NCBI GenBank assembly: GCA_958296025.1 | Contig: OY282430.1 | Span: forward strand, 3,772,477 to 3,836,476 | Direction: 5' to 3' | Source: an uncultured Pseudomonadales bacterium | Lineage (GTDB): Bacteria; Pseudomonadota; Gammaproteobacteria; Pseudomonadales; Azotimanducaceae | DNA length: 64,000 bases | Shown here: piece after piece, positions 37,226-44,272 of the stretch | Numbering within the stretch: the first letter of the stretch is position 1 | How the letters are laid out: the number at the start of each line of letters is the position of its first letter | Position numbers and translations under genes: made by a program | The notes under the pieces: model-generated | What the model saw: only the letters and a program-made list of their open reading frames with translations | Told to the model about the DNA's origin: nothing | Databases searched by the model: none

Positions 37226-39361
37226 ATGGCCGAAGCACATTTTCTGGAGTCCTTTTTCAACCCTAGGTCCGTGGCGATTGTCGGCTTGTCGCGCAAGGCT
37301 GTGGGGGCGCCGGTGAGTGTTCTCAGTACGCTGATGGACTACGGCTATGCGGGGAAAGTCGTGTTAGTCAATCCCAATCTGCCACCTTGGGATGGGGTGC
37401 AGGTGTTCCCGGACATTGCCGCCATAGACTGCCCCATCGATTTGGTGGTGGTCAGCTTGCCGCGACAGGCCGTGCCGGCGGCTTTGCGACAGTGCGCAGC
37501 CAAGCGTTTTTTGAACGTGATCGTCATTACCCAGGGCTTTGCCGATGCCGACGAGGTCGGGCGGCGACTGCAGGCGGAAATCACGGCGATCAAGGACCAA
37601 GCTGGAATACGCATCCTAGGCCCCAACACTATTGGCACTGCCAACGCCTTCGCTCCCTTTACGACGTCCTTTTTTGAAATGCAGGCTGAAAAAACGCCCT
37701 CGGGCCTGATTGCGCAATCCGGCCTGTTCTTGATGGGGCACTACGGCATTGGCAACGTCAGCGCCGGCTACGGCATGGCCGTGGATATTGGCAATGGTTG
37801 TGATGTCGGCCTAGTTGACGCCTTGGAGTTTTACGAGCGGCAGGAAGTCATTAGGGTCATTCAGTGCCATCTCGAGTCGGTGGAGAATGGTCGGGCCTTC
37901 ATGGAAGCGGCAGCGCGGGTGAGTCGGAAAAAGCCGGTGATTGTGCTGAAGGCCGGCAGGAGCGAAGCGGGACAAAGCGCCGCCGCCTCCCACAGCGGCG
38001 CCGCGGCGGGTGAAGCGCAACTGTATGCCGCCGCCTTCGCCAAGGCCGGCATCGTGACGGCGCATAGCGCCGAGGAAATGCGGATGCTCTCCAAGGCGTT
38101 TTGCAGCTTGCCGCTGCCGCAAGGGAAACGGGTGGCGGTCTTCAGTTTTTCCGGCGGCGGCGCGGTGCTGGCCATTGACGCCCTTGAAGATGAGGGTTTG
38201 GAACTGGCTGAGCTGTCGCCTTCGACCTTGGAGAAAATCCAAGCCTATTTTCCGGACTGGATGGCGGCCCACAATCCCTTGGACGTGTGGATGGCGGTCA
38301 CCGCCGGCGACTTCCACAGCATCTATCCCGAACTCTTGGACCTCGCGCTGCAGGACAGCAACGTCGATGCGGTGCTGGCCATTTACGCCTCGCTCAGTTT
38401 GCCCAAGCACCAGGCCTTCGATGTCTCCCGGCATCTGCCGGCGCTGGCCAGCAAGCATCCGCGCAAGCCCATCCTCGGCTGGAGCTACGGTCTGGACGTG
38501 CAGGGCATGACCAAGCGGTTGGAGCGAGACGGCAACCTCATGGTCTTTCCCAGCCTGGAGGACGCGGCGCGGACTTTACGCAAAATGCACGACTACGCCC
38601 GCCACACCGCCCAGGCCGCTCGTCCGGCGTTGGCGCCAAGGCCAGTGGACCACGCCAAGGCGCGAACCGTTCTGGAGAAAGCTCAACAGGAGCAGCGGCG
38701 CCACCTGTTCGCCGAGGCATTTGCGGTTTTAGAGGCATACGGTTTCCGCACCGCCCCTTGGATGGTGGCTGCGGACCGGAGACAACTGCAAAAACAGGCA
38801 CCTGCCCTCGGCTATCCAGTGGCGGCGAAAATGATGTCCCAAGACGTCATCCACAAATCCGATGTCGGTGGTGTGCGGCTGGGCATCGCCAATGCGAAGG
38901 AGCTGCTGTCCTGCTTCGACCGAATGGCGGAGCGTGCCGCTGGCCAAAGGACCAAGCTCGAGGGTTTGTTCGTGCAGGAGATGGTGACTGGCGGACAGGA
39001 GATCATCCTAGGCGCCAAAAACGATCCGGTGTTCGGCCCCGCGTTGGTTTTAGGCGCCGGCGGCCTTTACACGGAATTGCTGGATGATTTCGCCTTCGCC
39101 ATAGCGCCCATTGACGAAGCCGAGGCGGCGGCGATGATCGACAACCTCCGGTTCGCCAAGGTGCTCAAGGGCGCCCGCGGTCAGCCGGCCTGTGACTTGG
39201 AAGCAATCGAGGACATGGCCGTGCGCCTGTCCCAGCTCATCTGCGATTTTCCCGAGATCGCCGAACTGGACGTTAACCCGGTGTTGGTCCAAGCGGATGG
39301 CGCCGTTGCCGTGGACGCCAGGATTATGCTCGGCGAGTGGGCGAATTTTCAACCATCTTGA
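37226..39361 (+). CDS. ADP-forming acyl-CoA synthetase (fused alpha-beta, ACD family)
   Basis: 711 residues. Order: CoA-binding Rossmann domain (about 8-130; PRSVAIVGLSRKAVG), two succinyl-CoA-ligase-like domains (about 140-460) with the phosphohistidine segment AASHSGAAAGE, and a C-terminal ATP-grasp domain (about 485-705; YPVAAKMMSQDVIHKSDVGG and ELDVNPVLV). Such enzymes interconvert acyl-CoA plus ADP and phosphate with the acid plus ATP, and related proteins act as CoA ligases for aromatic acids. It leads a three-gene operon with a hydratase 13 bases on and an AMP-forming ligase. Confidence 0.92.
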   Translation: MAEAHFLESFFNPRSVAIVGLSRKAVGAPVSVLSTLMDYGYAGKVVLVNPNLPPWDGVQVFPDIAAIDCPIDLVVVSLPRQAVPAALRQCAAKRFLNVIVITQGFADADEVGRRLQAEITAIKDQAGIRILGPNTIGTANAFAPFTTSFFEMQAEKTPSGLIAQSGLFLMGHYGIGNVSAGYGMAVDIGNGCDVGLVDALEFYERQEVIRVIQCHLESVENGRAFMEAAARVSRKKPVIVLKAGRSEAGQSAAASHSGAAAGEAQLYAAAFAKAGIVTAHSAEEMRMLSKAFCSLPLPQGKRVAVFSFSGGGAVLAIDALEDEGLELAELSPSTLEKIQAYFPDWMAAHNPLDVWMAVTAGDFHSIYPELLDLALQDSNVDAVLAIYASLSLPKHQAFDVSRHLPALASKHPRKPILGWSYGLDVQGMTKRLERDGNLMVFPSLEDAARTLRKMHDYARHTAQAARPALAPRPVDHAKARTVLEKAQQEQRRHLFAEAFAVLEAYGFRTAPWMVAADRRQLQKQAPALGYPVAAKMMSQDVIHKSDVGGVRLGIANAKELLSCFDRMAERAAGQRTKLEGLFVQEMVTGGQEIILGAKNDPVFGPALVLGAGGLYTELLDDFAFAIAPIDEAEAAAMIDNLRFAKVLKGARGQPACDLEAIEDMAVRLSQLICDFPEIAELDVNPVLVQADGAVAVDARIMLGEWANFQPS

Positions 39362-39374
39362 CTTAGGGGGGACC

Positions 39375-40205
39375 ATGCCTGAATTCAAGAACATCACCTT
39401 GGAGATCGCCGATCGTGTGGCGACGCTAGTTCTGAATCGACCTTACGCTCGCAACTCCCTCAGCACGGAAGCGCTGGCCGAGATTCACCGCGCCCTAGGC
39501 GCGGTGGAGGACAACGAGGACGCCGGCGTCCTAGTGCTGACCGGCGCGGGGGAGGCATTTTGCGCCGGGGTCAGCCTGAAGGGCTATAGCATCGACAACC
39601 GTGAGGAGCTGCGTCAGGGCTTCCGCGAGGTGGCGATGTGGTGGCATCAGATGCTGCATCGAATCACCCGCCTGCCCATGCCGGTGCTGTGCGCCGTCAA
39701 CGGCATCGCCGTCGGCGGCGGGATGGGGCTGGCCTTGGCCTCGGACATTGCCATCTGCAACGAAACAGCCAAGTTCTACGCCTCCTGGATGGCGAACGGC
39801 ATGGCCAACGACGGTGGGTCCTCCTACACGTTGACGAAAATCGTCGGCTTTCGCCGAGCCATTGAGCTGATGCTGACCAACCGCACCTTGGACGCCTACG
39901 AGGCTCAGGAATGGGGCATCGTCAACCGTGTGTATGAAGGCGAGAAATTTACGGAAATGACCGCCTCCATCGGCCAGCAGCTCGCCGATGGCCCAACCCA
40001 CTTGCAGAAGTTCGTGAAGCAAACTTTCCACGACGGCTGGCGTCGCTCCTTGGAGGAATGCACCGAACACGAATGCATGAACATTCTCGAGGCCTTGGAG
40101 CATCCCTACGCCAAGGAGCGGTTGAACGCCTTTGACCGGGGCGAGCGGACCAACGCCTTGCAAGTTAATCTCGACCAAGTGGAAATGAAGACCATCGACA
40201 GCTAA
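39375..40205 (+). CDS. Enoyl-CoA hydratase/isomerase family protein
   Basis: 276 residues from ATG 39375, preceded by a strong GGGGGG; the longer upstream frame shadows the synthetase. Crotonase motifs: LTGAGEAFCAGVSLKGY for the first oxyanion-hole strand and AVNGIAVGGGMGLALASDIA for the second. The catalytic region reads FYASWMANGMANDGGSSYTL, lacking the usual Glu pair, so the reaction may be isomerisation, hydrolysis or ring cleavage rather than simple hydration. The C-terminal tail after residue 230 is acidic and helical. Confidence 0.88.
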   Translation: MPEFKNITLEIADRVATLVLNRPYARNSLSTEALAEIHRALGAVEDNEDAGVLVLTGAGEAFCAGVSLKGYSIDNREELRQGFREVAMWWHQMLHRITRLPMPVLCAVNGIAVGGGMGLALASDIAICNETAKFYASWMANGMANDGGSSYTLTKIVGFRRAIELMLTNRTLDAYEAQEWGIVNRVYEGEKFTEMTASIGQQLADGPTHLQKFVKQTFHDGWRRSLEECTEHECMNILEALEHPYAKERLNAFDRGERTNALQVNLDQVEMKTIDS

Positions 40206-40215
40206 GGGAATCATC

Positions 40216-41856
40216 GTGGCAAATTTACGAGAGAGCGTCCAGTATCCCGCCGGCTATGCGGAGCGTTGGCTGAGGGAAGGGGTTTGGGCCGCCGAACGGC
40301 CCTTCGAGTGGTTGGCGAAGTGGGCGGCGGAAATCCCCGATCATCCGGCGATCGTTGGCCCAGGCGTCGAGGTCAGCTACGCCGAGTTCAACGACGGGGT
40401 GCTGCGCTGCGCCGCTGGTTTTGACGCCGCCGGCATCCGTGGCGGCGACACCGTGGGCCTGCAGTTGCCCAACGTGCCGGAAATACTGATCGCTTGGCAT
40501 GCCCTGCACCGGCTCGGCGCCGTGCCCACCTTGCTGCACATGCCCTATCGAGAAGGGGAACTGGCGCCGCTGATGAACCACGGCGGCGTAAAGGCTGTGG
40601 TTTGCTGGAACGGAATGCGGAACTACGACGCGCCGACCACCATGTCCGCCTTGCGGCAGAGGGTTTCCAGTTTGGGGGAAATCTATGTGCTGGGCGGCGA
40701 CGCCCCGCCAGGCACCGTGGCTTTTGACGAATTGCTTGCCCATGCGCCCCGGGCAATTGCCAAGCCGTCGGCGGACGCCCCCTGCTTGTTGGCGTTCACC
40801 TCGGGCACCTCGGCGGCCCCCAAGGCGGTGGTCCACCCTTTCCATACCTTGGCGGCCACCCATCGGGCGATGTCCGCCCGCTGCGGCCTTAGCCAAGAGG
40901 ATCGAGTGCTGTCCGCACCGCCGTTCACCCACGCCTACGGAATTTGCGTCGCTGGGCTGACCCTGCATGGTGGCGCCACCGCGGTTTTGATGCCGTCGTT
41001 CACCCCATCGGCCTTTGCCGAAGCGCTGACCGAGCACCGTGCGACCATTACCTTCTGTGCGCCGGCACACTTTCTCGGTGCCTTGCACACCGGTGCCCTG
41101 ACCGAGGAAGTGACGCAATGGCTGCGCATGGCGGTGCTGGCCGGTTCGGCCTGTCCGCCAGAGGTGTTCGCGCAAATGGAGGCGACCTTCAAAAACGCCG
41201 CCATCTGTCAGATGTTTGGCATGACTGAGGTGCTAATGACTTTGATGAATCCGCTGGACGCCACTCGGGAACTGCGCATGACATCCATCGGCACGTCCGT
41301 GGGCGGCCACGAAATTCGTATCTGCGAACCGGAGGAAGGGCGGGTGCTGCCGGCCGATGAAGAGGGGGAGCTGGAGTTTCGCGGCCCCTTCCTGTTTGCC
41401 GGCTACTTTGGCAACGAGGCGGCCAACCGATCGGCCTTTCGAGAGGATGGCTGGTTTCGCACCGGCGACTTGGCCAAGATGGACGCGGACGGCAACGTCT
41501 ATATGACCGGGCGGCAAAAGGACATCATCAACCGCGGCGGCATCAAGATAAATCCCCTCGACATTGAAGCCATGGTCGACGACCATGACAAGGTGTTCTT
41601 GTCCGCCATCGTGCCCATGCCGGACCCGATTTTAGGCGAGAGGGCCTGCCTGTTCGTGCAGTTGCGGCTTGGCGAATCCCTGACCCTTGACGAGGTTTGC
41701 GCTCACCTTGCGGAGCAAGGCGTGGCCAAGGTGAAATGGCCCGAGCGCTTGGAGACGGTGGACGCCATGCCCATGACCCCCACCCGCAAGATCATCAAGA
41801 GCAAGCTGGTGGAGGTGTTGCAGGAGCGCCTAGCTTTCTCCACCGCGGGTAACTGA
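40216..41856 (+). CDS. AMP-forming acyl-CoA synthetase
   Basis: 546 residues from a GTG seven bases after AAGGGA. ANL-superfamily motifs in order: P-loop LAFTSGTSAAPKAVV (about 194), A5 MFGMTE, WFRTGDLAKMD, hinge GRQKDIINRGG and C-terminal catalytic lysine in MPMTPTRKIIKSKL. It activates a carboxylic acid with ATP and CoA through an acyl-adenylate. It follows the hydratase by 10 bases. Substrate unknown; the relatives I am reminded of act on cyclohexanecarboxylate, benzoate or medium-chain acids. Confidence 0.92.
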   Translation: MANLRESVQYPAGYAERWLREGVWAAERPFEWLAKWAAEIPDHPAIVGPGVEVSYAEFNDGVLRCAAGFDAAGIRGGDTVGLQLPNVPEILIAWHALHRLGAVPTLLHMPYREGELAPLMNHGGVKAVVCWNGMRNYDAPTTMSALRQRVSSLGEIYVLGGDAPPGTVAFDELLAHAPRAIAKPSADAPCLLAFTSGTSAAPKAVVHPFHTLAATHRAMSARCGLSQEDRVLSAPPFTHAYGICVAGLTLHGGATAVLMPSFTPSAFAEALTEHRATITFCAPAHFLGALHTGALTEEVTQWLRMAVLAGSACPPEVFAQMEATFKNAAICQMFGMTEVLMTLMNPLDATRELRMTSIGTSVGGHEIRICEPEEGRVLPADEEGELEFRGPFLFAGYFGNEAANRSAFREDGWFRTGDLAKMDADGNVYMTGRQKDIINRGGIKINPLDIEAMVDDHDKVFLSAIVPMPDPILGERACLFVQLRLGESLTLDEVCAHLAEQGVAKVKWPERLETVDAMPMTPTRKIIKSKLVEVLQERLAFSTAGN

Positions 41857-41902
41857 ACAAATGAGTCGAGTTTTCCGCTGCGCCACATTCTCTCGTCGGT
41901 CT

Positions 41903-41915
41903 GAGGCGACGCCTC
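41903..41915. terminator. Short hairpin between convergent operons
   Basis: GAGGC-GAC-GCCTC in the 68 bases between the stops of the plus-strand acyl-CoA ligase and the minus-strand dehydrogenase. There is no T-run, so it is only a weak terminator candidate. Confidence 0.3.
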
Positions 41916-41924
41916 GCTAGCCCG

Positions 41925-42935
41925 TTAGCGGTTGAACCGCAGAACCACCTTGCCCGCCACTTTACGCTCGGTGATTCGGTCGAAGGCGGCGGCGAAGTCA
42001 CCGAAGTCGTAGCTGGCGGCGATGTTGGAGTTCAGCTTGCCGGCGGCCAGCAGGCTCAACCAAGCGCTGACGCCCCGCTCCACCTCGCCGAAGACCTTGT
42101 CGAAGCGGATGTCCAAGGGAGAGCCAAGGACGCTGAGGTTGTTGTACAGCAGGTAATTGGCCCGAGGCGCGGGAATGACGCCGCTGGCGAAGCCGATGAT
42201 GACCATCCTGCCGGCGAAGCGCAACACCCTGAGCCCGGCTTCAAACAGGTCCCCGCCCACAGTGTCGAGCACCGCATCGCAGCCCTTCCCTTCGACGATG
42301 CCGGTGACCTTGGCGACCTGCTCCCGCAAACGCTCCTTCAAGGTCGCAAGGTCGGCGGCGTTGGTGTCGATTAACACGTCGGCGCCGTTGCGCAGCGCCA
42401 GTTCGCCTTTCTCGGCACTGGATACGGCCGCTAGAACCCTAGCTCCTCTGGCCCGGCAAAGCTGCACGGCCGCGGCCCCCACGCCACCGCTGGCGCCAGT
42501 CACCATCACTGTGTCCCCGGCCTTCACCGCCGCCCGGTCGTCCACCGCCGCCCAAGCCGTGTTGAAAGGGGTAATCATTGCTGCCGCATCAGCGAACGCC
42601 ACCCCTTCGGGCAATGGGAAGCAGCGGTTTTCCGGGGCGATGACCCGCTCGCCGAAGGCGCCTGTGAACACCTGCGCCACCACCCGGTCGCCGACTTGGC
42701 AGCGGCTGGTGCCGGGGCCAGTCGCCAAAACCGTTCCGGCGCAGTCCCGGCCTGGAACGAAGGGCCGGTCCGGGCGTTTCTGATACTTCCCTTGCAACAT
42801 CAAGGCGTCGGGGAAGTTCAAGCCAACGGCATGGTTGTCGATCAAGACCTCCCGAGCGCCGGGGGCCGGGTCCGGGCGCTGTTCGATCTTGTGGGAGGAA
42901 ATGGGGCCAAATTCTTGGACGACGATTGCGCGCAT
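41925..42935 (-). CDS. Quinone-oxidoreductase-like MDR dehydrogenase
   Basis: 336 residues of the zinc-independent medium-chain dehydrogenase/reductase family. Substrate domain includes GLNFPDALMLQGKYQ and PFVPGRDCAGTV; NADPH site VMVTGASGGVGAAAVQLC; later VLDTVGGDLFEAGLRVL. No structural-zinc cysteines. Members reduce quinones, enones or enoyl-CoA-like double bonds with NADPH. Last gene of the GntR-Hyu-molybdenum-hydroxylase operon, nine bases after the iron-sulfur subunit gene; it may reduce a product of that pathway. Confidence 0.9.
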   Translation of the reverse strand: MRAIVVQEFGPISSHKIEQRPDPAPGAREVLIDNHAVGLNFPDALMLQGKYQKRPDRPFVPGRDCAGTVLATGPGTSRCQVGDRVVAQVFTGAFGERVIAPENRCFPLPEGVAFADAAAMITPFNTAWAAVDDRAAVKAGDTVMVTGASGGVGAAAVQLCRARGARVLAAVSSAEKGELALRNGADVLIDTNAADLATLKERLREQVAKVTGIVEGKGCDAVLDTVGGDLFEAGLRVLRFAGRMVIIGFASGVIPAPRANYLLYNNLSVLGSPLDIRFDKVFGEVERGVSAWLSLLAAGKLNSNIAASYDFGDFAAAFDRITERKVAGKVVLRFNR

Positions 42936-42944
42936 GGTTGCTCC

Positions 42945-43457
42945 TTATGATGATGCTCCATCTTCTTCCCGAAGCGCCTTGGCGGCATCGAGGATGGCGT
43001 TGACTATTTCATGGTAGCCGGTGCAGCGGCAAAGGTTGCCGCTCAGCGCCACCCTGACTTCCTTTTTGGTGGGGTTCGGGTTGTCCCGCAAGTATTCGGT
43101 CATAGACATCAGAATGCCGGGAGTGCAATAGCCGCACTGCAGGGCGAAGTTTTCGTGGAACGCCTGCTGCAAGGGGCTGAAGCCGCCATCCTCTTGCGCC
43201 AACCCCTCAATGGTTTCGATAGCTGCGCCCTCGACCTGCACGGCCAGCATCAGGCAGGAGCGCACAGCCCGGCCATCCAGCAGTATGGTGCAGGCACCGC
43301 ACACGCCGTGTTCGCAGCCCACATGGGTGCCGGTGGCACCAAGCTCGTGGCGCAGGAAATCGGTCAGCAGCAGGCGCGGCTCGGCGTAGCCTTCAACTTG
43401 CGCTCCGTTCAGGGTGAAACGCACCAAATGGCGAATGTTGCTTTCCAAGAGATTCAT
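42945..43457 (-). CDS. Molybdenum hydroxylase small (2Fe-2S) subunit, CoxS-like
   Basis: 170 residues with two iron-sulfur sites: plant-ferredoxin type CEHGVCGACTILLDGRAVRSC and, in the helical domain, CGYCTPGIL ... CRCTGYHEI. This is the electron-transfer subunit of xanthine oxidase/CO dehydrogenase-family enzymes. Its start overlaps the FAD-subunit stop by four bases. Length is typical (about 160). Confidence 0.96.
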   Translation of the reverse strand: MNLLESNIRHLVRFTLNGAQVEGYAEPRLLLTDFLRHELGATGTHVGCEHGVCGACTILLDGRAVRSCLMLAVQVEGAAIETIEGLAQEDGGFSPLQQAFHENFALQCGYCTPGILMSMTEYLRDNPNPTKKEVRVALSGNLCRCTGYHEIVNAILDAAKALREEDGASS

Positions 43458-44272
43458 GGCGCCGTCTCCGCAATGGCCAGCCGTCCCATATGGCGCACCA
43501 GTTCGCGCCGATAGCGGGCGGTGGCGTGGATGTCATCGCTGCCGCCAAGTTGCCAGGCGAATTCGTTCAAGGCGTCGTCAATGGCGCTTCCCTGCAAGCC
43601 GCACCAACTACGCACTTCGGGCCGGTCGCCGACGCCGCCCACCGCCAAGCGAACTGCGTTTCCGCAACGCATGGCGGCCAGTGCAACCACGGCGAAATCA
43701 CCGTGCCGACGGTGGAATTCCTTGAAGGCGAATACGGCGTCCTCCGGCGCCTTGGGGAAATGAATCCGGGTGGCCAGTTCGTCAGCCTGCTTGGCCGTGG
43801 TCAGGACGCCCACTTGAAAGTCCCGCGCCGCCAGCCGGCGAGTGCCGCGGCGGCTGCGAAGCTCCACCACGCCCTCCAGCAACGCCAAGCAGAGCGGCAG
43901 TTCGGAGCTCGGGTCCGCGTGGCAGAGCGAGCCGCCGACAGTGCCGCGGTTGCGGGTTTGAAAATGGCCGATGTGCGGCAGGGCTTGGGCCAGCAGGGGC
44001 AGGTGCGCCCTTAAGCCCTGCCAGCGCAGAAGCGCGTTTTGGGTGGTCGCGGCGGCTATGCTGACGGCCTTGCCGTTTGCTTTAATGCCGGACAGTTCCG
44101 CAGCCTTGGCTATGTCGATCAGCACTTGAGGGCGCACCAGGCGCATGTTCAGCATCGGCATGAGGGACTGGCCGCCGGCGATGACACGGGCCTCGTCGCC
44201 GTGTTGGGCTAGCAACTCCACCGCTTGTTCGATGCTTTCCACGCGAACGTAGTCGAAGCGCGGCGGCTTCAT
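43454..44272 (-). CDS. Molybdenum hydroxylase FAD subunit, CoxM-like
   Basis: 272 residues from ATG 44272, which overlaps the large-subunit stop. FAD-binding motifs AGGQSLMPMLNMRL (about residues 32-45) and RGTVGGSLCHADPSSELP (about 110-127) match the medium subunit of the CO dehydrogenase family, followed by the CO_deh_flav_C domain. It passes electrons from the iron-sulfur subunit to an acceptor. Full length. Confidence 0.95.
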   Translation of the reverse strand: MKPPRFDYVRVESIEQAVELLAQHGDEARVIAGGQSLMPMLNMRLVRPQVLIDIAKAAELSGIKANGKAVSIAAATTQNALLRWQGLRAHLPLLAQALPHIGHFQTRNRGTVGGSLCHADPSSELPLCLALLEGVVELRSRRGTRRLAARDFQVGVLTTAKQADELATRIHFPKAPEDAVFAFKEFHRRHGDFAVVALAAMRCGNAVRLAVGGVGDRPEVRSWCGLQGSAIDDALNEFAWQLGGSDDIHATARYRRELVRHMGRLAIAETAP

